The notes: generated by a model not told the origin, from the letters alone. 64,000 bases of DNA from Bimastos eiseni (GCA_959347315.1 OY365806.1:53001862-53065861), one strand, 5' to 3'; counted from the first letter of the stretch, positions 43,516-55,720 are shown. Program-made: numbers and translations.

Positions 43516-44279
43516 CGGCTTGCTGTATGGCAGCCTTACATGACTCCTTTAACCCTAATCCGAACAAGGGGAGGTCTGGCCAGACCCCCCTGCATATATC
43601 TGTTGAATAACTTTTTTATATATTATATTTTCTCAAATCGCTTTTATGACTTTGTTACTAAGTCTTTGAGCAACAATTAGCACATCTAAATGACTAAAAA
43701 GATTAATGCCCAAGAGGTACTGACTATGATACTGTCCGAGACAGTTCAAACATTGACGGCGATTACAACTACTTCTTAAAAAATGAGTGTCAATGTGATG
43801 AGATGCCAACGTCTATAGAGATCAACTTCATATGCTTCGGATGATCAGTACGATGCATAAAATAAAAAAAAACAATTCCAGTAGCCTAAACTCAGTCATG
43901 ATTACTGTTATGTTCAGATACTAGTAACTACTTTCTAGTAAATATCTCTCAGAAAATAGTGAATTACACCATTATTGCAAGCATGGTGTTCAGCCTGCTA
44001 GTCTCGTTCTTGCTTGTATTGATGTGTTTGTGATGTCTGTGCTACAGAAGAACAGTGACACTTGTGTGTTTTTCTGTCCCTCTTCTTGTCACACAGGTAT
44101 GTGTACTTGGCTAATGTTGCATTTATAAGGTGATTGAAAAACTTAGAGCTTGACGGTTAGCTGCTAACCTAGATTTGAACCAAGTTTATCAGTACTTCTC
44201 TTTTCTCTTGGCTGAGACCCTTCTGATATGCCTGTTTTCTGAACTGTATGGGGTAATGGATATGTCCCAAATTTACCTT

Positions 44280-45030
44280 CTCTTCTTGTTTTACATGGTG
44301 TTTGACACGGTCGATCAAGATATTCTACTGAGGCGACTTTATCTAGCTGGCTCTCTTGATCTGGCTGGTAATCTGCTGGATTGGGTCGGTTTTTTGCATG
44401 GTCACACATCCTGTGTGATCATGGGACTAGCAGGTCTCGTTGGGTTCCATTCGGTGACCAACCTTTTGTACATATTGTGCATATTGTATATCATGTATAC
44501 CCTCTGCGTGCAAGGCAAGAGTCTTTATGGTCTGTTCTGATTTTAAAATAGTTGCGAAATCAGTGGCATCACAGCTTTCATCCATAGCTAGCAAATAATA
44601 TCGCCCCATATCTAATCTTTCTTTCCTTTCAAAGGTTTTGGAGTGGCTTATCATCTATGTGTAGCTTCTTCCTTATCTGGGGCAGTTGGGTCTTCTTCCA
44701 CCTAGTCAATCTAGTTTTAAAGCTTACCATTCCACTGAAACTGCTCTCCTATATCCTCTGTACTCTGCCACGTACAAGTCCCACATTGTGTCTTTGATGT
44801 TTCTACAGCATTTGAAGTGGTAATCTTGAAATTCTCTTGATTGACTTGTAATCACCTTTGGTCTTAGTAGTCCTCCTCTACATTGATTTCGATCCTATCT
44901 CATGGATCACTGACAAATGGTCATTCCAGGTGACACCCACACCTTGTGAGTACTTGTTAAGTTTGGTGTTCCTCAAAGCTCCATGTTGGGTCCACTTCTC
45001 TATATCGTGTTCACTGCTGATGGTGAGGGG
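44280..45030 (+). mobile_element. CR1-like RT fragments, scrambled
   Basis: V-F-D-T-V-D-Q-D-I-L-L-R-R-L at about 44300-44345, then L-P-P-S-Q-S-S-F-K-A-Y-H-S-T-E-T-A-L-L at about 44690-44750, and V-P-Q-S-S-M-L-G-P-L-L-Y near 44970. The first two blocks are in reverse of normal order, so the element is rearranged or two fragments are joined. Confidence 0.6.
44500..44654 (-). pseudogene. hAT transposase fragment
   Basis: The minus strand carries R-Y-Y-L-L-A-M-D-E-S-C-D-A-T-D, matching the conserved D-E-S-T-D motif of ZMYM-type hAT transposases. About 50 codons, no flanking domain. Confidence 0.5.
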
Positions 45031-45214
45031 GTAGAGTAGTGGTGAACACACTGGGACGCAGGGCTTGAGGTACCGAGCTCGAGACACGTATCCTCCCTAA
45101 GGTTGACTTCTTTCCTTCTTTTGCGTGGCAGCGGTGTTTGTTGGAAATGAGATGTATAGCTTAATGAAGACCTGCGTGGCTGCTGACGGTTAAATTCGAC
45201 TCCTGTAATAACTT

Positions 45215-45392
45215 ATTATTACTATTATTTTTTTTCCTCCAAGGTTTACCTGATCCATCAGGGGCAAGAATATTAATTCGAATAAATTATTATTATTATT
45301 ATTATTGTTATTTTTATTATTATTATTATTATTATCATTATTATTATTCTTATTATTATCATGTTATGGCGTATGCCTCCTCTCGGTTATTA

Positions 45393-45426
<34 letters not shown>

Positions 45427-45436
45427 ATTATTATTA
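45215..45436. repeat. ATT microsatellite
   Basis: Nearly pure ATT/TTA repeats, interrupted by a TGGCGTATGCCTCCTCTCGG island at 45366-45385. Confidence 0.95.
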
Positions 45437-45466
45437 TATTATGCTGTTATCGCCCATGTGAGCGAG

Positions 45467-46930
45467 CTAAGTGAGTGTTGGCAATGTCCCGAAGAGGCAG
45501 GCGGCGTTCCCACGCTGAAGAACGACCGAGATACGTTGGAACAGAAATGACGTCTCCATTGGATCGTGGGTTGCAGCACTCATTCGACTACCCAACTCTG
45601 AGATGAACTGCAGTCCTTCACTGCTCCAAGCGCCGCCGGATTCCAAGGAGAGGGCTACGAAGTCGTGGGTGTTGGTTATGGTGGAATACTTGGCCCTCTT
45701 CGTCTTAGCTGCGCGTTCGGCTGCTTCCCCAGCTCTGATAGATGTGTCGGCAAGATGTGACTTGGCGTAGGTGTCGGGCACTGTCACATCCCATGCCAGA
45801 CATCGACCGCGTGTCCAAGGAATGAGCGTGACGCCGTCCGGTCGCTTTCCATCTTCTCTTACCAAACCGAGAGGTTCCTTTTGCACTGGAATCTTCGCTC
45901 TGCCAAGAGCTCTCCAGATGACATTGTTCAACATGCTATGTCGTTGATGTTTTCCACTGCCTCTTCTACAAATTAGTCCATGGAGACCTTTTGCATCGAC
46001 GCTCTCTCGACATTGGTGACACAAGTATGGCTCGCAGAGCGTCGTTCCTAGCCTCAACCCGGCTGCCATTCGTACATCCTCGTTTGAGAGGCGCAGGCCT
46101 AGGGCAGTTGTCAAAGTCACAGGGGGCGCTAGCATCCAGTGTCCAGAATGAGGTGCTCGTGAGGCCAGCAGGCGAGCACGGTCACATGGATTGTTATTGG
46201 ACTCCAGCAGACTTTTCCATGCCTTGTCTGTGAATCGGAGGTCCCATTCTTTCTGGCGATGACTCGCTGATCCTGTTGGTGGTTCTGCATCTGTCAGGGT
46301 CTTCCAAGCGTTGAGTGCTGAACTTGCAAGTTCATATGGTTCCTCAGCAGACTCTGTTGGTAGGATGCATGCCTGGAGTTCGCTTGTACTAGCAGCAGAA
46401 GCTAGAAAGGCAGAAAGTTCCAGCGTAGATGCACAACGAACTCCCAGACCACCATCTCTCACCGGCAAAGAAGCCTGGAGCCAACGATCATTGTCAAGGT
46501 CCACATTTAAAATGGTTGACAGTCCTTCTCTCAGCAGTTGATCAAACCGATCCAAGCCCGGGCAATCAGCGCAGACGGCTGTGCGCAGACTGTACAAGAG
46601 CTTCGGTACACTTAGACTGTTTCTCAGCAGAACCAGAGCGTCATTTGTGTAAAGCAAGGACAATCTTCCGATTGCCCTCTCGAGGTCATTAGCCTTTGAA
46701 TTAACGACCATGTTCACAGCTGGACCTGGAATCAGAGGTGCACCCAACAAGGTCATGTCCTCGAGGGCTATGCTCGTGAACTCTTGGAACGCAGGGTCAT
46801 TGTTCGGCATCTGGGTGTTGTGACACGCGATTTCGCATTTGCTGCGGTTCAATAGCAATCCCAGATTCTTTGATTCCTGCTCGATTAATTGAACGTCGTT
46901 GGCCACTGTTTCCTTGTTACCTCCCATTAA
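45467..46930 (-). CDS. C-terminal half of a non-LTR RT protein with CCHC and PD-(D/E)xK-like motifs, open frame
   Basis: A 499-codon frame reads from 46966; its first 14 residues come from the ATT repeat, so real coding starts near 46925, 5' truncated inside an RT domain (L-G-L-L-L-N-R-S-K-C-E). Thumb-like sequence follows. A C-x2-C...H-x3-C knuckle sits at residues 316-333 (C-H-Q-C, H-G-L-I-C). R-P-D-G (375-378) and W-D-V-T-V-P-D (392-398) then resemble a restriction-like endonuclease core. Stop at 45467-45469. No lesion in about 485 codons indicates a young or recently active copy. Both ends abut ATT repeats. The endonuclease assignment is inference. Confidence 0.7.
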   Translation of the reverse strand, partial: LMGGNKETVANDVQLIEQESKNLGLLLNRSKCEIACHNTQMPNNDPAFQEFTSIALEDMTLLGAPLIPGPAVNMVVNSKANDLERAIGRLSLLYTNDALVLLRNSLSVPKLLYSLRTAVCADCPGLDRFDQLLREGLSTILNVDLDNDRWLQASLPVRDGGLGVRCASTLELSAFLASAASTSELQACILPTESAEEPYELASSALNAWKTLTDAEPPTGSASHRQKEWDLRFTDKAWKSLLESNNNPCDRARLLASRAPHSGHWMLAPPVTLTTALGLRLSNEDVRMAAGLRLGTTLCEPYLCHQCRESVDAKGLHGLICRRGSGKHQRHSMLNNVIWRALGRAKIPVQKEPLGLVREDGKRPDGVTLIPWTRGRCLAWDVTVPDTYAKSHLADTSIRAGEAAERAAKTKRAKYSTITNTHDFVALSLESGGAWSSEGLQFISELGSRMSAATHDPMETSFLFQRISVVLQRGNAACLFGTLPTLT

Positions 46931-46998
46931 TATTATTATTATTGTTATTGTCATTGCCATTGTCATTGTTATTGTTATTATTATTATTATTATTTTTT
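46925..46998. repeat. ATT/ATTGTT microsatellite
   Basis: TATTATTATTGTTATTG and related units, at the junction of the truncated LINE and the SINE tail. Confidence 0.9.
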
Positions 46999-47228
46999 AT
47001 TATTGTGAAGATAATGGTGATGAAAATGATGATGATGAGTTCTCAGGTCCATTTGGCAATATGTCGCCCTCGATGAGGTGAGTCAGGTGGTTTCCCATTG
47101 CCTTCCTCACAGACAATTATGGGTGAGCAACTTTTCCAGTGATTTGAGGTGGGTTTGAACCTGCAATCCTACGAACATAAGGCACCGAACATCCCACCTA
47201 CGCCACCGTGCCCCACACTGCTGACATT
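46999..47228 (-). mobile_element. tRNA-derived SINE, minus strand
   Basis: Read inverted: head GGGGCACGGTGGCGTAGGTGGG, B box GCAGGTTCAAACCC (at 47151-47164), then GAAGGCAATGGGAAACC and a tail running into AAT repeats. It is a second SINE family, different from that at 41.5 kb. Confidence 0.7.
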
Positions 47229-47329
47229 CCTCTCCTTTTTTTAAAACGTCCAGCAGTGGGATACTTCTATGCTGAGGATGTCCAGGATTCATGATCTGCC
47301 TGCAACTTGTCTTTTCTCAATTCTTTGAG

Positions 47330-48050
47330 CCTCTTCAGTATTCCATTGCTGGATGTCCTCAATCACCTCTTGCTCAATTCTACAGAAACACAGCAACTCC
47401 TTAAACTCGACTATGACCTACTTTCTGAACGGTTTCCATTGTATTCCTCCTATACTAGTGTTCGTAATTTTGGTGTTACCTTTGACGGCACCCTTTCATT
47501 GTTGAACACGTTTAATCTTTCTCGTCGATCTGGCTACATTCGGTTCATGTAGCAGGCTGTGGGTGCACTCATGGCCTGGATGCTGTCAAACCGTTGCGAC
47601 TTTATCCTTCAAAACACAACGTATTAGGTTGGGTATGCAGCAGCAGGTGGATTTAATTTAATATAGCATTCTTACAAATGAGTTGCCTCAGTTTGCCTTT
47701 TTCTCTTATGTACGTGATCTTGGTGTCATACTCAGTTATGAGCTTACAAGCACATAAGCAGACTTAGTTTGCATTGACTTTTTACCAGTTGCATCAGCTT
47801 TGTGAGTTTCTAACCTTTAACGATTCTTACTGTTGTTCACACATTTGTTATGAGTCAACTTGACTTGGTTTATTTACCCAGGTCTCCCACTCAGTTGGAT
47901 TGAGTGTCTGTGATGTGTGTTACAGGGAGTGGTGCACCTCACTGGGACATTGCTGAGTTTGGCAATATATCAGATTAGATATGGGATGTCTTGAACTGGT
48001 TACCTTGCCTCAACAAATCTGCTACAGGATCTCTGCTACAGTTTGGTGTA
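47330..48050 (+). mobile_element. CR1-like C-terminal fragment
   Basis: V-R-N-F-G-V-T-F-D-G-T-L-S-L at about 47461-47502 matches the R-D-L-G-V-x-x-D block after the RT, followed by a second partial copy near 47715 (V-R-D-L-G-V). Frames broken. Confidence 0.55.
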
Positions 48051-48351
48051 GAGACAGATCGAAATCATGTTTTCATTTTCGGCCGAGAACAAAAACACCA
48101 CAGAAATTGTCATTTTGGTTTAGGCCGAAAATGAAATAAAAATGAAACTGCAACCTAAATCAAAGCACCTCTTGACTAAATATGGGGGTTGACAAAATTT
48201 TAACTCGAAAGCTACCAACCAATCACCTTCTGATGCAAGAAATCCAGTGTTTGCAGCATAGGACAAGTGATGAATACATTGGACACCTATGGGGCTTTGG
48301 CCCATGGATTGTGATGGTAATGATTATATATGTGTATATCATATACACATA

Positions 48352-48862
48352 TCGTATATACTCGACTATAAGTCGATTCAAGTATAAGTCGAGGTGCAAT
48401 TCTTGGACAGAAATAAAGTTCAAAATTGACGGCTCGAATATAAGTCAAACCCATGAAATAAAAAACGAGTGATAAATCGAGAGGTATAGCTTGATATCTG
48501 CTGTCTTTCGGTGGAGATGTTCGGCGGATTTTTCCGCGAAATATATATTTTACTATGGGCAGATCAGTATTGATGCATGCAACCATGATAAATCGAGAGA
48601 TATGCCCTGATATCTGCTGTTTTTCAGCGGCGAAGTTCGGCGGATTTCTCCATGAAATATATATGTTATCATGGGCAGATCATTATTAATGCATGCGGCC
48701 GTCATAAATCAAGATGTATAGTTTGATATCTGCTGTTGAATGTTGAATATTAGGTCCCAAAATCTTCCATTATTTTGCCTCTTGAGTATAAGTTGAAAGC
48801 CCTATTTCGCCATCCTGAAATAGTCTTAAATTTCTCGACTTATAGTCGAGTATATACGGTAT
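48352..48862. mobile_element. MITE with TATACTCGACTATAAGTCGA termini and internal tandem repeats
   Basis: Termini at about 48355-48376 and 48837-48858 are inverted copies flanked by TA. Inside, a unit of about 118 bp (GATAAATCGAGAG...CATGCAACCAT) is repeated two and a third times between 48470 and 48740. Tc1/mariner/pogo-like by terminus and TA flank. Confidence 0.75.
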
Positions 48863-50157
48863 ATTATCATATATATGTGACTCGTCAGCACGAAACCAGT
48901 CACTTGTATACAAAATATTTTTTCCTGTTTTTTGCACCATCCTGAAGCTGCTAGGTTTACCTTTCCAAAATCGTTTTCAGCTAGTTTATGCCTTGCATAC
49001 AGCCAAAGTTATAGAATTTCCAATGTGACCGTTTACGTAAAGTGCTATTCGAGAAAACTGCATGCAAAGTTTAGCCATATTATTTTTATAATCTCCTTAG
49101 CAACAGCTATTGTTTTTGAACCGATTTTACTGAAATTTGGCACCATTGCAGCTGCAGGTATTGCAAATGTACTGTCGAAATTTGGTGTAGATATCTCAAG
49201 TAGGAACAAAGTTATCAAAGTTATTCCAGTTGACCAACGAGAAATCATTTAAACTAAATGTCAATTTTATTACAAAAGTCTCAAATTCCGAGAGAGGTTA
49301 AGCAGCTATTACCTGCTAAGGAATTAGATATTGCAATACAGTAATGGATAAAATTAACATCCAAATAATAAAACACAGAAATAAAATGACAGTTTATTCC
49401 AGTCACACTATGTATTTAGCGTCAACTGGCAAAGTCACGGGTCTTCCACCACCATGACCTAGAGTTTTACATGTTCCAGCAGTAGGTGATTGTGAATCAT
49501 CATTGGATTACGAGCTTCCTCTTTGTTTTGGCTCCTCTGTTGAAACAAGGTCCAATCCTTCAGTCTACCCACTGCCACTGTTTACAGGTCACCTGCTATC
49601 ATGTCCTCCAGTTTGGTGCGAAGACGATTTGTGGTTCTGCATCGTCGGAAGATGATGAACAAGCTTCATTTTAACGATGCTGTGTGATAAAAAGGATCAT
49701 TGTCGTCGCCCTCCTCCTTTATCCAGACTTGAGACTGGCACTGCCAGAGTAATGGTAGTGGTAGAGTCAAAAAAGATTTGCTGCGTCTTTATTCAGTATT
49801 CTTTATCGACTCTGTTTTTGTCCATTGCAGCTTCTTCCTCTATGTGTAGCAACGGGCAATCAAATTCTTCCATAGATCTACAACAATAAGACCTATCTTA
49901 TAGTATACAGTCTCAAATACTAAAAGACATTTAAGAGGAATAATTTGCACAGGAATTAAATATCACAATATTAAATTTTAGATCTAAATTATAGATAAAT
50001 AGCGAAGAGCATTTCCTTAAACTAATCTGAGAGGCAGTAATTGGTGTGAAGTGTCTGTGACTTCATATCTTAGCCTCAGCATATGAGAGCAAGTGACAAA
50101 TTCTCTCCCTCGCCGTATTATCTTTTCACTGACAGTGTACGAGCAATGTACTAATCA
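48863..50157. other. Unassigned sequence
   Basis: ORF 48932-49252 (106 codons, hydrophobic middle) has no recognisable domain. Short ORFs at 49486-49674 and 49677-49889 likewise. No splice-bounded exon convinced me. Confidence 0.3.
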
Positions 50158-50262
50158 CAGCTGAGTTGGTAAAATGGCACAGGTGGAGCAGAAATCTCGA
50201 TGCAAATCTCTTCACTAGAGAAGATTTGAATCCCTTATCTCTCTCTTAACAATCCAGCACAC
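50158..50262 (+). mobile_element. SINE remnant
   Basis: An A-box-like GCTGAGTTGGTAAAATGGC and a B-box-like GATTTGAATCCC about 60 bp later; no clear tail. Confidence 0.45.
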
Positions 50263-50539
50263 ATCCCACAACACAATCGAGCCCACCCACACATAAACAA
50301 TATTTTATAAATGAATTAGCCGCTTAGTCCAGCAGGAGAACTGTCTTTATATTTCGGACAAAACGTGTGACTATTCAGCCAGTCACCGTTATGTTAAGTG
50401 CAAATTGTAATCTCAAATGTAAACAAAGCCCCAGGTGCTCCTCATACCAGAACACCACTGGAGCATTTCAGATTTCTTAAAAATAATTTTTTGCTTTTCT
50501 CAGGAAAATCATAGAAACATATGCAGTTCAAGTCAAACC

Positions 50540-51250
50540 TTTATCATGATCCTCGATAATGGAACTACGGTAGATCAACGTGTTGTTTTGGCAAGTCCAA
50601 CACAAATCAGTCATTGGCTTGCACGTCGTGATGAATGGAGCGAGTTGAAGCTAGTACTGTTTGAAGATCGAAAATCCAGCGACTCGTTTTCCATGTTGTT
50701 CCATGCACGTTTTGTATATGCCGTACACTTTGGTCTTGGTGTGGCTCGATGGCAGCAACTTGATATCATCCAGCTTAAATCCAGGAACCCTTCCAGGAAG
50801 CATCATCGCATGCTCGCTGGCATAATTTGTCAGGAAGCGAAGGATATCTTCAATTTCGCTAAACTGAAAGCAGTGGGTGTTGTCCTTACGTCCACCGCTT
50901 TGTTTTTCTTTTGGTGTTAAACCTTCTGTTTTATACCACCTGAGAATCCCCGTCAGTCTGTCCTGGCTAATCCCGTGGATGAACTTAAAGGTTGTACGGC
51001 AGATCTGACGGCTTTCCAAATAATATGATGTTCGCTGGTGTTGACGCACCGCTTGGCTGGATTTCCTGCTGCGACAAGTCTCATCGGACATGTTTATTGT
51101 GCAAGAAATTTTGCCGAGTAGCACCAACATTTGATCCCCAGGGAAAAGTGCAGCCATTTCCATTCTACGCCTGACCATGTCCTCCGGAGCATACTGGCTA
51201 CTGCATGGGAGTCCATTATTAAGTTTACATTGACATCTACAAATAAACAA
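50540..51250 (-). pseudogene. Transposase-like gene, N-terminal part
   Basis: The open frame from 51250 has C-R-T-T-F-K-F-I-H-G-I-S-Q-D-R-L, then L-R-F-L-T-N-Y-A-S-E-H-A-M-M-L-P-G-R and L-L-P-S-S-H-T-K, and continues after a frameshift near 50640 with K-P-M-T-D-L-C-W-T-C-Q. This order recurs in a family of uncharacterised DDE-transposase-like proteins of aquatic animals. The catalytic C-terminal part is not visible. Not a confident family name. Confidence 0.5.
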
Positions 51251-51262
51251 CCCATATACAAA

Positions 51263-51960
51263 TATTTTTTTCTATTGATCAAATTCATTTCAGTTTGCTT
51301 TTATAAAAGCCATGCAACAAAAAAGCAAAGCCAATGCTAAAAGCCTTCATTCAAAACAAACAGCGATTTACAAGATTTATCAGCCGGTAGACTGCAATTA
51401 TTGATTATCGAGAAGAATCCTGATAAAAAAATAAAATGCAATTGAAATACTAATTATTATTTCCTATCAATAACTTAATCAATTAATGATAAACTTGTAC
51501 ATTGCACAATAAGGATTGTAAAAGATGAAGTAGTGCAAGAGAGGAAATGACACAACTTTTGCATTTATACTTGAATACTTAAAGACAAGCTCAATAATAC
51601 AGGTTGTAAACCTAACCGTTATGCCTAAGGTCTTTTAAAAACGAGCACAGTGAGAAGAGGGTCTAAACATAGTAGTTGTGCCTGAATATTTATAAAGACA
51701 AGCTCAACTAGAACAGGCTTATCTGCACAGTTATGCCTGAGACTTATAATAATAATTAGCTCAATAATTAGAGCTTAATTTAAACTGATTTTCGTATAGG
51801 AGTCGCAGTGAATCAGAAACAGTATGCGATTGCCTATAAACAAGGATCCTGTGGTGCAGGTAGAGCTTAGTTTAAACAGTGATTTTCGTATAGGAGTTGC
51901 AGTGAATCAGAAACGGTACGTCAATGTCTATAAACAAGGATCCTGTGGTGCACAGTATTT
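51263..51960. other. Non-coding, with a duplicated block
   Basis: A block of about 80 bp (GATTTTCGTATAGGAGT.GCAGTGAATCAGAAAC...AACAAGGATCCTGTGGTGCA) is present twice in tandem at 51788-51862 and 51881-51956. Two GACAAGCTCAA/AGGCTTA blocks lie upstream. Confidence 0.6.
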
Positions 51961-51980
51961 AAAAAATAATCGGGGCGTAC

Positions 51981-52272
51981 CTGAATTCAACTGCTTTCTG
52001 ATATTCAACGGCATTGTCATCAGTTACGAACTCACTAGATGTTTTAGCGTGCGTCATGACCTCTTCGAAATCCGAAACATTCATTTCGTTTTCTTCTTGG
52101 TCATCTGAATCGTTGTTGGCATCAGATTCTGTCCGAAAATCATCATCACTGAAAACCTCGCTTTCATCGCGATCGTCATCGCGATCGATGATCAAATACT
52201 CTTGCAACAATTCGTGCACTTTTGCTCGATCCGACCCTTAGCATTAATCAAATTCGCGATAATCTCTTCCAT
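51981..52272 (-). CDS. Acidic protein, candidate first coding exon
   Basis: ATG at 52272-52270 opens M-E-E-I-I-A-N-L-I-N-A-K. After a one-base shift near 52232 the frame reads V-H-E-L-L-Q-E-Y-L, then a very acidic D/E/S-rich segment to V-E-Y-Q-K-A-V-E-F, ending at a GTACGC donor (51980). An acidic N-terminus like this is common in piggyBac-type transposases and also in host nuclear proteins; I cannot tell which. The upstream promoter motif argues for transcription. Confidence 0.4.
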
Positions 52273-52357
52273 TTTCGAGAGTTAAGTATTTCAAAATCAA
52301 CAAACTAGATTGCATTCCGTGTGTGCGTGACATTTAAAGAGACCGAGTCATACCGAG

Positions 52358-52369
52358 TGCGCATGCGCA
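52358..52369. promoter_or_regulatory. NRF1-type palindrome upstream of the acidic exon
   Basis: TGCGCATGCGCA, a perfect NRF1-like site, lies 86-97 bp upstream of the minus-strand ATG at 52272. NRF1 sites mark many animal promoters. Confidence 0.55.
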
Positions 52370-53097
52370 TATCTGACCTTAAAACCATCAGCCAACCGCA
52401 GTTCAAGATTGTATCACGTGATCAAATCACGCGCTTCAGTTGCTAACATTAATCGGCTATTGTTTACATAAGTCGACCTCTTTTTGGGCAATCTGTATGC
52501 GTAATAAATAGGCTAAGGTCATATGTTATTAATAGAACAGGAAAAGGAGATATTCTGCTTCAAAACGAGACCATGAAGGCGAGAAATCTCGAACCATAAC
52601 CTAATTAAATATGACAACAAAGATAGCGAAATTTGAACCGAAATTATGATTTTCCGTCTCGTAACATTATAGGGCTGTTGGTAAAAATCTTTTTTGAAGC
52701 CTTTATGAAAGTCCAAACAAAAGTTTTATATATTATTTGTATTAAATATATATTTTTGTAATCGTTTCTGCATTAATATCAATTACGACCGGTTTGAGGT
52801 TTCACGTCATTTTTGGTCATTTTAAGCCTGATTGTAACCAGCGACATGCGACTGGTTTAGCAAAATTTTTCCACATGTATGATATGTATATGTTATATAT
52901 ATTATATGTATAACATATAAATATATAAGTTCACAGGCCAGAACTGTAATCGAGGAGCGATTGGCTAAAAACAAATCTCTTAAATACTCTGATGTCAAAT
53001 GATGTTATTATAATTAATGTTTTGCTGTTATTATTATTATTATTATTAGACTAGCTGTTAACCCGTGAAAATCATGGATCAAAGCTTGAGTTTCTTC

Positions 53098-53905
53098 AAC
53101 TGGCGTTCTTCTTGAGTTTCATTTGTTAAGTTTCCATTTAATGCTAATAACTAGAAATATAATTACATTGCATGATGTTTAACTCGTGACCGCTCATTTC
53201 GTCACAGATCATTTCATCGCAGTCATTTCATCGCAGCTCATTTCTTTGCATTTCGTTTCGTTCCATTCATTTCATTGCATTCATTTTGTCAGGTTAAACA
53301 TCCAGAGGGTCGGTTAGGGTCTGGTTATGCGTTGTGAGGGTCGGTTATGGTCAGGTTATGCATCATGAAGGTCGTTTAGGGTTAGGTTTAAGGTTAATGT
53401 CATTTTAAAAATGCGATGAAATGAGCTGCGATGAAATGAACTGTGACAAAATAAAACGCGGCGAAATGAATTGCGATGAAATGATCTGTGACTATATGAC
53501 CGGGAACTATATAACTCATACGCTGTGCTCTTTTTCTGGTGGAATGCGCCGAAACGGCGTTCTGGCACTTTTGTTCAATTATTAAAATATAAAAATTGTA
53601 ATTGTGTAAAAACTCTGGAATTTGATCTAAAACTTCACAATTTAAATTTGTTACATTCTGAAATTTATAATCAAGTGTATAGATTGTGATTGTTGTGTGC
53701 TATAATATTCATGTTATTTGGAAGTTATTAATTTTGGAGTAATTTCTTTTAATAATATTATTAAGGTTAACCTTATTTGCATACGACAGATGCAACAACA
53801 GCACCGGATGCAGCAAGGTTTGCGCAAAAGCCTAGTAAATTCGGTGATTAAGTGAAATGTTAAAATATGACAGACAGACACACACACGCGACTTAGGTAA
53901 TTATT
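53098..53905 (+). repeat. Dispersed repeat, copy 2, split by a foldback element
   Basis: Blocks at 53098-53160 and 53770-53900 match the inverted copy at 26125-26378; the intervening sequence includes the foldback element at 53185-53505. Confidence 0.6.
53185..53505. mobile_element. Foldback element with GATGAAATGA-type arms
   Basis: The left arm is TCATTTCGTCACAGATCATTTC repeats. The right arm is the inverted set ending CTGTGACTATATGACCGGG. The core is GGTCGGTTAGGGTCAGGTTATGC units. Same family as 31.30-31.89 kb. Confidence 0.75.
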
Positions 53906-55720
53906 ATAATTGATTGCATTAATGGTAATTATGTAATTGTACAATTATATGAACTTGTGAATGGATATTTGTATAGTGCTATTTTGGGGTCAAACACAAA
54001 CGTTGTTTTATTTTGTTTAGGCCAGATTATGTGAAAGACATTTTCACGCACTGAAGAAGGTTGTAAAGCATTACAAGAATGGATTTGTATCTTTTTCTTA
54101 AGTTCAATTTTATCAGTTATAAAAAGTAGAGAATATTGGTAAATTTAACAAGTTCGAATTTTACAACGCTTATTTCTTTTTATTGATTCATGGGCCTATT
54201 TCAAATGACTACAAATGGAATTCCCACTCTTACGGCTGTTTATGATCTGCAGAGACATTTGACTGCAAGATTACTGTGATTGCTTATTTTACAAATTTCC
54301 AGTGCTGTTACACTAAGTCTTAGGGTTGCAATCACTATTGAAATGTTTAGAAAATAAGAAAGTTATTTAATCATATGTGCCATTACTACTGCATTAATTC
54401 ACAAGTCCCAAATATTGGGCGAACATAGGAGCATAGTTCATTATTCTCGTGTTAGTCAATATTGCCCTTTTGTTATTTTTGTATTTTGTAAAAAAAATAA
54501 AGATGAATTTGTTAGTTTTATTCTTGCTATAGCTATGTAGTATTATTATTAAACGGACGATTTATAAAGTGCCGTAACACAGCCATGCCGCTACATGGGC
54601 GCTTAAGTGGGCGAACATAGACAGCATATTTCAGCATTAATGATATTTTCATAAACGATGTCACATGTCTATGTGTGAGGGGATTACACATTTGTGATGA
54701 GGGTGAGGGGTCTAAGAAATGTGACTTCACTTCATTACATTAAGTATGAAAATGTGTAATTTTATTAAAAACTTTTACTCAATTTAACAAGTTCCACTTA
54801 ATTAACAGTAATTGATACCACAATTTGCAACACTATTTATGATTATTGCACTCTTAATTTTTCGATTGTTTACTTTTATGCTCAGTGTCAATTTTGGGGT
54901 TTTGGAAGTGAGGCAGCCATTCTGTAACACACGAGGAGGAATTATTCCACTAAAACACATCAGGTCACAGAGAGTCGGTGCACATGGGCAGCGTGACTAA
55001 TGGTAGTAATCGCAAACAAAGAAAATGAGAGTGTGCGGATTAGATAGACGAAGCAGAGCATTGAACAGGATGATGACATCCAAGCTCTCCCTATTTATTT
55101 CATGAATGAGCATTTTACTTATCCATGGGAGAATGGAGAAGCATAAAGTTAGGATTGCTTCGAGTTATTGTTATTAAACATTTTTTCATAAATGTAATGA
55201 TTCTACCAAAGCTTTTCAACCGGTAGAATGTATAGTGACTTAGTGAGTGCAATAATTATACTTTCTTCATTTTTCTTTGTTCTACTATATAGTGTTAAGT
55301 ATTTTTACGGTTATAATTTCATTTTTTCTAATTATAAGAAAATTTGTAAATAACATTTTGGACATCTGTTTTTTTTTTTTGGGGGGGGGGGTGCATGGCT
55401 TTGTGATGTTATTTTTAAGGTATGACTTTTGTAATGATGTGTAATGAGGGGAGGGATCAAAATTTAAAAAAAAATTGCATGATGTCATGTATGGATGTTC
55501 CTTTAGCTTTGATGCATTCATAGCATCATAAGCGCATATAACATTGCAAAACACAGGTTCAACAGCAGAAATAGCATCTCATAATAAAGAATGCAAATAT
55601 ATAGCTATCTCACCATGTCGTCCCTGTTGCAGTCAAAACTGTGGGAAGCAGACACACCAAGTCACTATTGCTACTATTTTACTACTCCTGCTGCTGCTAC
55701 TACTAATATGTAGCACCTTA
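53906..55720. other. AT-rich sequence without recognised genes
   Basis: It holds a short TTATTATTAAACGGACGATTTATAAAGTGCCG-type LINE/SINE tail near 54540, a T11/G10 homopolymer pair at 55370-55390, and a CTGCTGCTACTACTA run at 55689-55705. No exon seen. Confidence 0.4.

Noticed and set aside
48932..49252. 106-codon hydrophobic ORF
   Set aside because: Composition follows local AT content; no splice context or motif.
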